A program made the position numbers and the translations under genes. A stretch of DNA of 64,000 bases from Chlamydiota bacterium. Lineage in GTDB: Bacteria > Chlamydiota > Chlamydiia > Chlamydiales > RGXB01. The stretch is taken from contig VGMF01000003.1 in the NCBI GenBank assembly GCA_016866475.1, forward strand, positions 77,442 to 141,441, written 5' to 3'. This document shows, in pieces, positions 52,345 to 61,190 of the stretch. A model generated the notes under the pieces. That model was not told the origin of the DNA. It searched no databases and saw nothing but the letters and a program-made list of their open reading frames with translations. How positions within the stretch are numbered: the stretch's first letter is position 1; every line of letters starts with the position of its first letter.

Positions 52345-52470
52345 AACCCCCTCACTTAGAGCCTCTAACAATTCCCCTAGTAAGATTTTATAAAAAATGA
52401 TACAAAAAGGGTACGGGTAGAGCGAGATTGCCGCCTTACCGGCTATTGGAAATTCAAAAAAGGGGGGGCT

Positions 52471-52644
52471 ATGGATGAAGAGGCAGAAAAAAAAATCGCT
52501 ATTCTTGAATCGATGAATGACCAGCTACAAGCAGAGTTTAACCATTTGAATTCCTTATTAAAGGAACTTGGGTTTGATGAGGGGATAGAATCTCTTAAAA
52601 TTGCCGCTGTAGAGTTAATTCGTAAACGGAAGAACCTCGATTAA
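52471..52644 (+). CDS. 57-residue acidic helical protein
   Basis: A short gene runs from ATG 52471 to TAA 52644, with an AAAAGGGGGGGCT ribosome-binding region. It encodes MDEEAEKKIAILESMNDQLQ, continuing to a Leu-rich, charged helical part (HLNSLLKELGFDEGIESLKI) and a basic end RKRKNLD. It resembles a small coiled coil, and I do not know a family. The strong Shine-Dalgarno sequence, regular codon content and helical pattern make it likely to be real. It lies between the terminator at 52344 and the convergent SNF2 gene. Confidence 0.6.
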   Translation: MDEEAEKKIAILESMNDQLQAEFNHLNSLLKELGFDEGIESLKIAAVELIRKRKNLD

Positions 52645-52718
52645 AACCTGACAAATCCGGCATCAAAATTTCGAGAGCGCCCTCCCCTTTTTATAGGCGA
52701 GAATACTCTCGTGGTTAT

Positions 52719-55049
52719 CTAAAGAATTTCTTCCAAAAGCTTTTCTAAGATCTCTTTTGAAACTCGCGACTCCTCAATCATCTGACTAGCAAGCTCGACT
52801 TTCCCCTTCTTGATAGATTCCATATGCTCTTCAATGGTATTGAGTACAATATAACGTCTTGCCAAAAGCGGCTTTTGACGGCCCACTCGATGGGCGCGAT
52901 CGATCGCCTGGATTTCTGCCTGAGGATTCCACCACGGTTCAAAAAGCATCACAGTGTCGGCCTCGACAAGATTTAAACCAACGCCCCCTGCCTTCAATGT
53001 CATTAAAAAGACAGTTCCCCCCTCATGATTTTTAAAGTCTTGGACAATTTTATCCCGGTTGCGCGTTTTGCCATCCAAAAAGTAAACAGAAATTCCAAGC
53101 TCTTTCAGCTCCTTATCAAGGATTTCCAAAAGGGAGGAAAAATGGGAGAAAAAAAGGACTTTTTGCCCCCCGCCAACATGCTCGATCAAATCCTCCAAGA
53201 CCCGATCAAACTTTGCAGAGGGGAGATCTAAATCAACGAGTTTAGGGCTTAAGACATGCTGTCTCAGTTTTGTCATTATGGAAAAAACGTGCCCTTCATT
53301 TTCTTTAAGTTTTGCAATAGATTCCGATCGAAGGGTATCGTAAGACACTTTTTGATCCTCGTACAAATCGATATAAATGATCTGCTCCATTTTTTCAGGC
53401 ATCTCTTGAACAACCTCTTTTTTCAGACGTCGTAAAATAAACGGGCGCGTCAGAGTTTTAATTCGATCCGGATCTTGCGTATCCATTTCGGCCTCGAGCT
53501 CTGGTAATAGAATTGAAAATAGATTGACCAGATCACACACATGGTTTTCAATCGGAGTACCTGAAAGTCCCAACTTAAACTTAGCATCTATTTTGCCGAC
53601 AGCCTCAAACCCTTTCGTCTTTTTGTTTCGGAGTACTTGCGCCTCATCAAGAACCAAAAGCTCAAACGGTATTTCTTTGATGCTTTCTATGGAATTACGA
53701 AGCATTTGATAGGAGATAAGCGTCACCCCCGGTTCAATGCTCCCCCCTTTCCTGTCATAAATATGCACCTTCAAGGAGGGATAGAATTTTGTAATTTCGT
53801 GCTTCCACTGCGAAAGAAGAGTGAGAGGTGTAACGATCAAAGCCTTTTTATCGTTTAGAATACCCCCCATAAAAGCAATCGTTTGTACCGTTTTCCCAAG
53901 TCCCATCTCATCGGCCAAAAGCGCTGCAAACCGATTGTTATAGTGAAAATAAAGCCAGTCAAATCCCTCTTTTTGAAAAGGAAATAACTCCCCTTTGAAA
54001 TCCTTTGTTATGCTCATAGAGCTAAACGGGATCAACCCCTCTATCCCCTCTTGATCTAAACGATAGAGGAGTTGCGGAGCATAAAACCGTTGGTAAACAA
54101 GAGTCTCTTTTTCAATTTTATGGGGAATTTTTTGATACTTTTCTAAAACTTTGGCATCTAAAAAGAGGGATGCCTCCCCTTTTTTGAGGAGGATCTTCCC
54201 TTTTTGGTGTGCATCCAACGCATCTTTGAGGCTAAAATTTCCCTGGTTAGTCCTAAATCCGGCATCCACGGTAAAAGATTTTTCCCCTATCGTTCTCTTT
54301 TCCTGATAATCATAAAAAAATAAAATCGGTTCATTATTTGGCCCGACAATTTTGTAACCCAAACCATTCAGGAGGCTAAGGGCATCTTTAACCTCGTGGG
54401 TGGGGCAATAATGACTGGAGGAACCGATCGGTTTGTACGCATATCCGGCATCCATTAGGTCTTGATAAAACCTTTTTTTCCCCTCTTCAGTAGAGTTTTC
54501 GACACTAGGATTGATGAATGCCCCCGTTTCATCTATAAGCCGGAGCGTGTAAACAGCGTCCTTGTCCTCGGGCATGAAACAGGACTCCACTACCTTTGTA
54601 ATCTCCAAAACCCTGGGGCCCCACTCGGGTGGATCTATCAAAAACGAATCGGTAAACTCTTTGAGCTCTACCGGCTTCAGCTCTACAATAGAGTTGAAAA
54701 AGCGCTCCATTTTCGGAAATCCTCCGTCAAATTTGCGGACGATCCCCTCGTAGACAAAAACATCGAGCGCATCCATTAGAATCAACGGGCAGACATGGAA
54801 CGGGATTTTATGATTTTTATAGAAAAAAAAGGGGTGCACCTGAAGCCCGTGTAGCTCAATCAGGACTTGGAAAGTGACGAAAGGGTCATAAAGAAGCTTT
54901 TTTCCCGATAGGCTTAGCTCCCCTTTTGAGGTCAGGGCCCGCAAAGTCTCTTCCCCCTTTTTCCCCTCTACCTGGAGCGTTTTATCCCCCTCTTTAATGG
55001 CAAAGGCGATCTTTTTCGGATCATTTCCCCGAAGAAGGGTATATTTCAT
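52719..55049 (-). CDS. SNF2-family DNA-dependent ATPase/helicase-like protein
   Basis: The 776-residue protein has an SWI2/SNF2 ATPase core: LADEMGLGKTVQTIAF (motif I), LVLDEAQVLRNKKTKGF (II), LSGTPIENHVCDLV (III), VLFFSHFSSLLEIL, LMTLKAGGVGLNLVEADTVMLFEPWWNP (V) and RAHRVGRQKP (VI). The N-terminal ~350 residues are specific to the group. It would remodel protein-DNA or RNA polymerase complexes, as RapA and other bacterial SNF2 proteins do. Chlamydiae encode two or more such proteins. The ATG overlaps the trhO stop codon by 4 bp (ATGA type). Confidence 0.9.
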   Translation of the reverse strand: MKYTLLRGNDPKKIAFAIKEGDKTLQVEGKKGEETLRALTSKGELSLSGKKLLYDPFVTFQVLIELHGLQVHPFFFYKNHKIPFHVCPLILMDALDVFVYEGIVRKFDGGFPKMERFFNSIVELKPVELKEFTDSFLIDPPEWGPRVLEITKVVESCFMPEDKDAVYTLRLIDETGAFINPSVENSTEEGKKRFYQDLMDAGYAYKPIGSSSHYCPTHEVKDALSLLNGLGYKIVGPNNEPILFFYDYQEKRTIGEKSFTVDAGFRTNQGNFSLKDALDAHQKGKILLKKGEASLFLDAKVLEKYQKIPHKIEKETLVYQRFYAPQLLYRLDQEGIEGLIPFSSMSITKDFKGELFPFQKEGFDWLYFHYNNRFAALLADEMGLGKTVQTIAFMGGILNDKKALIVTPLTLLSQWKHEITKFYPSLKVHIYDRKGGSIEPGVTLISYQMLRNSIESIKEIPFELLVLDEAQVLRNKKTKGFEAVGKIDAKFKLGLSGTPIENHVCDLVNLFSILLPELEAEMDTQDPDRIKTLTRPFILRRLKKEVVQEMPEKMEQIIYIDLYEDQKVSYDTLRSESIAKLKENEGHVFSIMTKLRQHVLSPKLVDLDLPSAKFDRVLEDLIEHVGGGQKVLFFSHFSSLLEILDKELKELGISVYFLDGKTRNRDKIVQDFKNHEGGTVFLMTLKAGGVGLNLVEADTVMLFEPWWNPQAEIQAIDRAHRVGRQKPLLARRYIVLNTIEEHMESIKKGKVELASQMIEESRVSKEILEKLLEEIL

Positions 55050-56017
55050 GCTTCCACAGGCTCTTTTTGAGATAATTGCTTTTTTTCTTCATGGGAAAGT
55101 TTCCTGAAAGGGGTGGTAACGGTACTAACGGAAAAAGGTCTGACACGACCTGTTTCAAGACAGCCCTCGCAGCAGCACCCTTTTCTTTGTTCTATACATT
55201 CGGGGCATGATAAAATTAAAGCATTGCAATCCATGTTTGCGCAATTGTAATACTGATCTACCTGGACGCTACAAAACTGACAAACTGAAATAGGGGTAGC
55301 TACGTCTTTACTGATGGGGACTACCATCCTGTCATCAAAAACAAATAATTTACCCTTCCAACCTTTATTGCCATTTTCAAGACCATAACGGATGATGCCG
55401 CCCTTTAACTGGTACACCTTTTTAAAACCCATTTTTAACATCAACGATGAGTAGAGCTCGCATCGGATTCCACCGGTGCAATACATCATTACTTTGGTGT
55501 TCTCGGTGTCATATTTTTCCTTGAGCTTCTGAGCATACTCGGGAAACTCTCGGAACGTATTTAGTTCGGGAAGAAGTGCCCCCTCAAAATGGCCCACTTT
55601 CCACTCATAATCGTTTCTTGTATCGATGATGAGAGTACTATCGTCTTTTTCCCTACACATATTTTCCCACTCTGCCGGCTCCAGATGAACCCCCTTAATG
55701 GAGGCATCGACCTCTTTATCCATAGCCACGAGCTGCTTGCGGTACTTGACGATCAACTTCGCAAAAGGGTGAGAGAAATGGTCATGGATCTTAATGTCTG
55801 CTTTGGGAAAAATTTGCAGCACACGGGAAGAATAGGTTTCCAAATTTTTTTTTGGCACCGAGCATTGGGCGTTGATCCCCTCCTCGGAGACATAGATACG
55901 TCCTTTGCCCTCAAGCTCTTCAAGAAAACTTTTGTGTTCCTTAATAAACTTTTGAGGTTCATCGACTTTGGTAAACGCATAGTAGGCAAGTACTTTGATT
56001 GTGTCGGGCCCGTGCAT
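55046..56017 (-). CDS. trhO: tRNA uridine(34) hydroxylase/rhodanese-like TrhO
   Basis: The 323-residue protein has an N-terminal acylphosphatase-like domain (about 1-95) and a rhodanese domain with catalytic Cys about 179 in MYCTGGIRCELYSS. A C-terminal Cys cluster ends the protein (CQFCSVQV, CANMDCNA, CPECIEQRKGCCCEGC). TrhO (YceA) hydroxylates U34 of tRNAs. I chose the ATG at 56017 with AAGGA upstream over 56053. trhO beside rpsD and nfo is the C. trachomatis order. It is coupled to the SNF2 gene. Confidence 0.9.
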   Translation of the reverse strand: MHGPDTIKVLAYYAFTKVDEPQKFIKEHKSFLEELEGKGRIYVSEEGINAQCSVPKKNLETYSSRVLQIFPKADIKIHDHFSHPFAKLIVKYRKQLVAMDKEVDASIKGVHLEPAEWENMCREKDDSTLIIDTRNDYEWKVGHFEGALLPELNTFREFPEYAQKLKEKYDTENTKVMMYCTGGIRCELYSSLMLKMGFKKVYQLKGGIIRYGLENGNKGWKGKLFVFDDRMVVPISKDVATPISVCQFCSVQVDQYYNCANMDCNALILSCPECIEQRKGCCCEGCLETGRVRPFSVSTVTTPFRKLSHEEKKQLSQKEPVEA

Positions 56018-56067
56018 AAAAAAAATCCTTAAAATCGACAATGAATGTACCACATCTTGATTTTTAC

Positions 56068-56096
56068 TTGTTTAAAAACTTGGTAATCCGTAATAT
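56068..56096 (+). promoter_or_regulatory. Promoter candidate for rpsD
   Basis: TTGTTT (56068-56073) and TAATAT (56091-56096) are 17 bp apart, 34 bp before the rpsD ATG, in the gap shared with divergent trhO. The match is moderate. Confidence 0.4.
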
Positions 56097-56130
56097 TGGA
56101 GCTTCGATACGTCAGACAGTTAGGAGAACT

Positions 56131-56748
56131 ATGGCTCGTTATCGCGGCCCAAAAAATCGAATTGCTCGCAAGTTCGGCGCAAACATCTTCGGAAGACGCA
56201 AAAATCCACTCGCAACAAAGAGCAACCCACCCGGTATGCATGGCGCGAAAAGAAAGAAACGTTCCGACTTCGGCAATCAGTTACATGAAAAACAGAAGCT
56301 TGCAAGCTTCTACGGCGTTGTCCCTTTGAGAACTTTAAGCCGCTACTACAAAGAAGCTCTTAGAAAAGAGGGAAACACCTCGGATCTCTTCATTCAACAG
56401 CTCGAGTCCCGTTTGGACGTTGTAGTCTACAGAATGAAATTTGCACCTACAATTTTCTCAAGCCAACAACTTGTGTCCCATGGACATGTGTTGGTAAACG
56501 GAAGAAAGGTCAATATCCGTTCTTATCAAGTAAAACCTAATGACGTGGTAACTCTTAAAGAAAAGACTTTAGAGTTGTCTGTTATTAAAGATTCCTTGGC
56601 AAGCAACAGAGAACTACCGGCATACGTCAGCTTCGACCCTGCTACAAACAAAGGTTCTATCTTGATTCTCCCTTCCTTGGATCAGGTAAGCTTCCCACTT
56701 CATATCAACGTACCTGTTGTTTGTGAGTACTTAGCTTACACATCTTAA
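56131..56748 (+). CDS. rpsD: 30S ribosomal protein S4
   Basis: S4 has 205 residues and is a primary 16S rRNA binder. MARYRGPKNRIARKFG starts it; SRYYKEALRKEGNTSDLFI and the S4 domain (QLESRLDVVVYRMKFAPT, SHGHVLVNGRKVNIRSYQV) follow. TTAGGAGAACT precedes the ATG at 56131; the frame extends upstream to 56041 without family similarity. It stands apart from the main ribosomal protein operons, as in chlamydiae. nfo follows 3 bp later. Confidence 0.96.
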   Translation: MARYRGPKNRIARKFGANIFGRRKNPLATKSNPPGMHGAKRKKRSDFGNQLHEKQKLASFYGVVPLRTLSRYYKEALRKEGNTSDLFIQQLESRLDVVVYRMKFAPTIFSSQQLVSHGHVLVNGRKVNIRSYQVKPNDVVTLKEKTLELSVIKDSLASNRELPAYVSFDPATNKGSILILPSLDQVSFPLHINVPVVCEYLAYTS

Positions 56749-56751
56749 AGG

Positions 56752-57624
56752 ATGAAAGGGCAAGATCTCGGGCCGCTGGTAGGCTGCCACAACTCCGCCT
56801 CAGGCGGAGTCCACAATGCTCTCTTAGAGGCCAAAAGTTTAAATGCTACGGCCTCTCAATTATTTACTAGCAATCAAAAGCAATGGCGCGGCAAAAAAAT
56901 CTCCGACGAAGAGGTTGAAAAATGGGACCTGGCTAAAGCTGCATCAGACGTGAAGGTCGTGATCAGCCACGACGGCTACCTGATCAATTTGGGTTCGCAC
57001 GACAAAGAACTTCTAGTAAAAAGTAGAGTTGCTTTCATAGAAGAAATTGAACGCTGCCTTGCTTTGGATCTAGACTTCCTCAATTTTCATCCGGGGACAG
57101 CAACGGATAAAAATCCTGAGAGGTGCCTCGATACTATTATCGAATCTTTACTCTCGTTTGCCCCCCTGTTCGAAAAAAAACGCAAACTCAAACTTGTACT
57201 GGAAGCAACGGCCGGACAGGGAAACACAGTTGGCCATACTTTCGAGCATATCGCGTATATCATAGAAAGTTGCCATCGTAAAATCCCGCTTGGAGTCTGC
57301 ATAGACACCTGCCATATTTTTGCAGCAGGCTATGATATCCGGACATCTGCTGCGTGGGACAAAACACTGAAAGAGTTTGACAAAGTCGTAGGACTCAAGC
57401 ATCTTGATTGCATGCATCTCAACGACTCTTTAAAAGGGTTGGGTTCACGCGTAGACAGGCATAGCTGCCTGGGTTTTGGGGAAATCGGGATTGAAGCTTT
57501 TAAGTTTGTGATGCAGGATAAGAGGCTGAAACATCTCCCCAAATGTCTTGAGACCCCACAAAAAGAGGCCCGCTGGGAAGACGAGATACAAATGCTGAAA
57601 GATTTTTACTACGAAAAACACTAA
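56752..57624 (+). CDS. nfo: Endonuclease IV (apurinic/apyrimidinic)
   Basis: Nfo has 290 residues and cleaves at abasic sites in base excision repair. The TIM barrel zinc ligands are visible in LNFHPGT (His), VLEATAGQG (Glu), CIDTCHIFAAGYD (Asp, His), HLNDS and the C-terminal ETP segment. VGCHNSASGGVHNAL is the N-terminal strand. An AAAGG stretch abuts the ATG, an unusually short spacing. It follows rpsD as in C. trachomatis. Confidence 0.93.
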   Translation: MKGQDLGPLVGCHNSASGGVHNALLEAKSLNATASQLFTSNQKQWRGKKISDEEVEKWDLAKAASDVKVVISHDGYLINLGSHDKELLVKSRVAFIEEIERCLALDLDFLNFHPGTATDKNPERCLDTIIESLLSFAPLFEKKRKLKLVLEATAGQGNTVGHTFEHIAYIIESCHRKIPLGVCIDTCHIFAAGYDIRTSAAWDKTLKEFDKVVGLKHLDCMHLNDSLKGLGSRVDRHSCLGFGEIGIEAFKFVMQDKRLKHLPKCLETPQKEARWEDEIQMLKDFYYEKH

Positions 57625-57640
57625 ATCATTAGGATATTCC

Positions 57641-58975
57641 ATGATGGTTGATACCAAGCTAAAGCGGACAAAAATAGTTGATATTGACGCAAGCCTGATC
57701 GGCAGACACCTTTTCCTCCAAGGGTGGATCCGCACATCCCGCTCACAAAAAGGGGTCGTATTTATTGAACTGAATGACGGCTCGACCATAAAAAATATCC
57801 AGTTGTTATCCAATCAAGAAAAGACCTTGCTCACCGGAACATCGATCGCTGTGACCGGAAAACTCGTAGCAAGCCCCTCCCCCAAACAGCCCTATGAGCT
57901 CCAAGTTGAGACTTTGGAAGTCATAGGCGAAGCCGATAGCACCTTTCCCCTACAAAAAAAAGGGCACACGCTTGATTTTTTACGCGAAATCGCCCATTTG
58001 CGTCCGAGGACCAATACATTTGGTGCCGTTGCAAGGGTGAGAAGCCGAATCGCATTTGCCGTGCATGAATTTTTTCAACAAAGAAAGTTTTTCTATGTGC
58101 AAACTCCTGTGATCACCTCATCCGACTGCGAAGGGGCCGGGGAACTGTTTGAGCTTGTGACCGAGACCAAAAATTTTTTCGGGAAAAAAGCGTTTTTAAC
58201 TTGCTCGGGGCAATTAAATGGCGAATGTTTTGCCACTGCTCTTGGGGAGATCTATACTTTCGGGCCTACATTTCGGGCAGAAAATTCCCACACGTCGCGC
58301 CACCTTGCAGAGTTTTGGATGATTGAACCTGAAATGGCCTTCTATGATCTCAAACAAAACATGGACCTAGCTGAAAGTTTTGTGAAACACCTTGTTAAAA
58401 CAGCTCTAGATACGTGCCAAGAGGACTTGAGTTTTTTTGAGGAGCGTTATGAAAAGGGGCTAAAGCAACGCCTTGAGGTCGTTTTAAATCGCCCTTTTGA
58501 GCGTATTACCTATACTGAAGCGATTGAACTGCTCCTTAAATCCAATATAGAGTTTCAATATCCGGTAAAGTGGGGGAACGATTTACAATCGGAGCACGAG
58601 CGCTATATCGCTGAAACCGTTGTGGGAGGCCCCGTCATACTGTACAATTACCCAAAAACCTTAAAACCTTTCTACATGAAAGCGAATGAGGACGGTAAAA
58701 CAGTAGCCTGTATGGATGTCCTTGTCCCTAAAATTGGGGAAATTATCGGCGGCTCGCAGAGGGAAGATAGCTTGGATAAACTTGAAAAAGGGATCCTTTC
58801 GCATGGTCTCAATCCAAGTGATTACGACTGGTACCTAGATCTTCGCAGATACGGTTCCGTCCCCCATTCGGGATTTGGTTTAGGCTTTGAACGTGCTGTC
58901 CAATTTATCACCGGTATCGAAAACATCCGTGATATTATTGCCTTCCCAAGAGCTGCCGGACTTTGCGAATTCTAA
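57641..58975 (+). CDS. asnS: Asparaginyl-tRNA synthetase
   Basis: This class IIb synthetase has 444 residues. The N-terminal OB-fold anticodon domain (about 1-115) has LQGWIRTSRSQKGVVFIELNDGS. The catalytic domain includes GPTFRAENSHTSRHLAEFWMIEPEM (motif 2) and GFGLGFERAVQFI (motif 3). The SxxxLNG-type region (SGQLNGE) marks AsnRS and not AspRS. C. trachomatis lacks asnS and makes Asn-tRNA by amidation, so this is a non-Chlamydiaceae trait. An AGGA site precedes the ATG. Confidence 0.93.
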   Translation: MMVDTKLKRTKIVDIDASLIGRHLFLQGWIRTSRSQKGVVFIELNDGSTIKNIQLLSNQEKTLLTGTSIAVTGKLVASPSPKQPYELQVETLEVIGEADSTFPLQKKGHTLDFLREIAHLRPRTNTFGAVARVRSRIAFAVHEFFQQRKFFYVQTPVITSSDCEGAGELFELVTETKNFFGKKAFLTCSGQLNGECFATALGEIYTFGPTFRAENSHTSRHLAEFWMIEPEMAFYDLKQNMDLAESFVKHLVKTALDTCQEDLSFFEERYEKGLKQRLEVVLNRPFERITYTEAIELLLKSNIEFQYPVKWGNDLQSEHERYIAETVVGGPVILYNYPKTLKPFYMKANEDGKTVACMDVLVPKIGEIIGGSQREDSLDKLEKGILSHGLNPSDYDWYLDLRRYGSVPHSGFGLGFERAVQFITGIENIRDIIAFPRAAGLCEF

Positions 58976-59024
58976 AAATTCTTTATGAGCCTCCGCCAAT
59001 TTTTTAGGGTGGGGGCCGAATTCT

Positions 59025-59054
59025 TTGACCTTAACCTATTTAATTAAATAGACT
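59025..59054 (+). promoter_or_regulatory. Promoter candidate upstream of the 98-residue gene and rluD
   Basis: TTGACC (59025-59030) and TAGACT (59049-59054) are 18 bp apart, 58 bp before the ATG at 59113. A second -10-like TACAAT lies at 59100-59105. The match to consensus is moderate. Confidence 0.4.
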
Positions 59055-59112
59055 TATATACCGACCGAACTTTTTTCGACCTAAATTTACCTATTCTGCT
59101 ACAATAAAGAGT

Positions 59113-59409
59113 ATGAAAGATAAAGTTTCTGGAGGCGACGGCAGCACAGTACACTCCTATGACAGGGGTGATACCGGATCGCACAATAAAAAATACCCTC
59201 ATGACGATGCCAGCGGCTCTGCATCCGCGACGGAACAATCGGGTGGACATATCAATCGTTACCTTAAGAAAATGTTCCACGGAATCTCCGAGAAAGACGC
59301 CAAGAAATTTATGTCAAATCTCTATAATCAGTTGAACAACGAGATTAAAAGAGAAATCCAGAAGTCAAAAGAAAGACTCCAAAGGCTTAAAGAAGATGAC
59401 AACGGATAA
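59113..59409 (+). CDS. Hypothetical charged protein upstream of rluD
   Basis: The 98-residue protein has a Gly/Ser/His/Asp-rich, probably disordered N-terminal half (1-45). The C-terminal half (about 52-95) is basic and helical (LKKMFHGISEKDAKKFMSNL, then LNNEIKREIQKSKERLQRLK). There is no signal peptide. Its end overlaps the rluD ATG by 14 bp, so it is translationally coupled to the pseudouridine synthase. A hypothetical gene occupies this position in C. trachomatis. RNA or ribosome binding is plausible from charge only. Confidence 0.65.
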   Translation: MKDKVSGGDGSTVHSYDRGDTGSHNKKYPHDDASGSASATEQSGGHINRYLKKMFHGISEKDAKKFMSNLYNQLNNEIKREIQKSKERLQRLKEDDNG

Positions 59410-60358
59410 AGAATCGCTTATCTACGAGGGAGAACAAGAGGTCCGCCTAGACCGCTTCCTTACAGATAGCTTCCCTTCTTTATCAAGAAATTATTTCGAA
59501 AAAGCGATTTCGACAGGGAGCGTACTCGTAAACGGGAAGCCTTCCAAAAAAAGTCTAAAGCTCCAACACCGCGACGCTGTTTTAGTCGAGTTTTTGCCCC
59601 TAGAGCCTCTGGATATCTCACCTGTCCCGATGGACATTCCGGTCCTTTACGAAGACGAGGATTTAGCTCTTGTTTACAAGTCCCCCCAACTTGTTTGCCA
59701 CCCCGGTGTGGGAACCCTTGAACCCACACTGATCCATGGGTTGCTTCACAGGTTCCAGGATCTAAAAAGCGATGACCCTATCCGCCCCGGACTTGTCCAT
59801 CGATTGGATAAAGACACCTCCGGGATCATGCTTATTGCGAAAAATATGCATACTCACGAGCTTCTTTCAAGCGCTTTCAAAAATCGTTTGGTAAAAAAAA
59901 CCTATCTTGCCCTTGTCCATCGCAATTTATCGGCCACAACGGTTGATGCTCCGATCGGAAGGCACCCAACGGATCGAAAAAAAATGGGTATTGTTGAAAC
60001 GGCAGGAAAAGACGCAACCACTGCATTTGTCCCCGTGGCATTTTCTAAAAACTGCTCCCTTGTCCTTGCCTCCCCCAAAACCGGAAGGACGCACCAGATT
60101 CGTGTCCATCTGCAGCATATCAACCATCCTATAGTGGGAGATCCCCTGTATGGTTTTTTTGGCTCCGATAAGCTCCTGAATCCACCCCGTATTTTACTCC
60201 ACGCCCTTAGTTTGGAATTTATCCATCCCCACACTAAAAAGCTGATGCAATTTGAAGCGCACCTCCCCAAAGACTTTGAGGAGTTCCTTCTCAAAAGAGG
60301 TTTTGACCCAGATCAAATTGCTTCCTTAACTCAAAAACAGAACCTTGCAACAATTTAG
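59396..60358 (+). CDS. rluD: 23S rRNA pseudouridine synthase, RluD family
   Basis: The 320-residue protein has an N-terminal S4-like domain (about 16-68, RLDRFLTDSFPSLSRNYFEK) and the RluA-type catalytic domain. The catalytic Asp138 is in LVHRLDKDTSGIMLIAKN. GRTHQIRVHLQHINHPIVGD follows. RluD makes pseudouridines in helix 69 of 23S rRNA. It overlaps the 98-residue gene. Confidence 0.92.
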   Translation: MTTDKESLIYEGEQEVRLDRFLTDSFPSLSRNYFEKAISTGSVLVNGKPSKKSLKLQHRDAVLVEFLPLEPLDISPVPMDIPVLYEDEDLALVYKSPQLVCHPGVGTLEPTLIHGLLHRFQDLKSDDPIRPGLVHRLDKDTSGIMLIAKNMHTHELLSSAFKNRLVKKTYLALVHRNLSATTVDAPIGRHPTDRKKMGIVETAGKDATTAFVPVAFSKNCSLVLASPKTGRTHQIRVHLQHINHPIVGDPLYGFFGSDKLLNPPRILLHALSLEFIHPHTKKLMQFEAHLPKDFEEFLLKRGFDPDQIASLTQKQNLATI

Positions 60359-60561
60359 ACGACGAAACTGTAATTCTAAATTTTTTTCGGGAGATTTAAT
60401 CGCAACTCGTGTACTCTTAGACCAAAAGGCCTTTTTTTATAAATAGGTGTTTGTCTTTAATGGTGTCAGTTTTTATCACTAAGAGAAATTCTGAGGAAAA
60501 ACTTTAAACCAAATATTACCTTGAAAGGCCTAATGAATTGTCCCCCAATAGGAACTAGAAC

Positions 60562-60819
60562 ATGGAAGAATTCATCGGATATATCATCAAAAATCTTGTC
60601 ACCAAACCAGAACAAGTCACTGTCAAGCGCACATCTAGTGAGAATACAGATGTGTATGAAGTACGTGTTGCACCTGAGGATATGGGTAAGCTTATCGGCA
60701 AACAAGGGCGCACCATAAATTCCGTTCGCACTCTTGTCGCCGCCACAAGCGCTCGTCTGGATGCAAAAAAACGGACACTTGTCGAGGTCTACGACGAAGG
60801 AAAAGAGAGACAAGAGTAG
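60562..60819 (+). CDS. KH domain RNA-binding protein (KhpA-like), copy 1
   Basis: The 85-residue protein is one type II-like KH domain of the KhpA family. The RNA-contact GxxG loop is GKQG at 46-49 in MGKLIGKQGRTINSVR. KhpA proteins bind RNA chaperone-like with KhpB in other bacteria. The C-terminus is charged. A second, similar KH gene follows 62 bp downstream; both have the loop at the same residues. It lies downstream of rluD as in C. trachomatis. Confidence 0.88.
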   Translation: MEEFIGYIIKNLVTKPEQVTVKRTSSENTDVYEVRVAPEDMGKLIGKQGRTINSVRTLVAATSARLDAKKRTLVEVYDEGKERQE

Positions 60820-60881
60820 CTAAATAATTTCCTTTCTAGTAAGTTTGGTTTTTAACGAAAACTTCGAGAGGAATACCTGCT

Positions 60882-61145
60882 ATGAAAGAGTTCATCACTT
60901 ATATCGTGAAGAACATCGTTGATCAGCCCGATCAGGTGAAAGTGGAAGCGATTCAAGGACATAATACAATGATCATTGAGGTTAAAGTCGCTAAAACTGA
61001 CACCGGAAAGGTTATAGGTCGACAAGGAAAAACGATCCAAGCCATCCGCGCTCTGGTGGTTGCTGTAGCAAGCAGAGCCGGAGTTCGAGTGACCCTCGAG
61101 TTATTGGAAGCAGATGCACCGTCACCTGTGCATACAACAGTTTAA
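60882..61145 (+). CDS. KH domain RNA-binding protein (KhpA-like), copy 2
   Basis: The 87-residue protein is a second KhpA-type KH domain, with GRQG at residues 46-49 in TGKVIGRQGKTIQAIR. It aligns along its length with copy 1 (MKEFITYIVKNIVDQPDQV against MEEFIGYIIKNLVTKPEQV), so the pair arose by tandem duplication. It keeps the classic KhpA sequence better than copy 1. A GAGAGGAA site precedes its ATG. A terminator follows. Confidence 0.88.
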   Translation: MKEFITYIVKNIVDQPDQVKVEAIQGHNTMIIEVKVAKTDTGKVIGRQGKTIQAIRALVVAVASRAGVRVTLELLEADAPSPVHTTV

Positions 61146-61154
61146 AAACTAGAG

Positions 61155-61178
61155 CCCCGGTAACCCGGGGTTTTTTTT
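61155..61178 (+). terminator. Rho-independent terminator after the KH pair
   Basis: CCCCGG (61155-61160) and CCGGGG (61165-61170) pair around a TAAC loop and are followed by eight Ts. It lies 10 bp after the second KH gene and 12 bp before the end of the opposing gene. Confidence 0.9.
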
Positions 61179-61190
61179 ATTGAAGTACCC

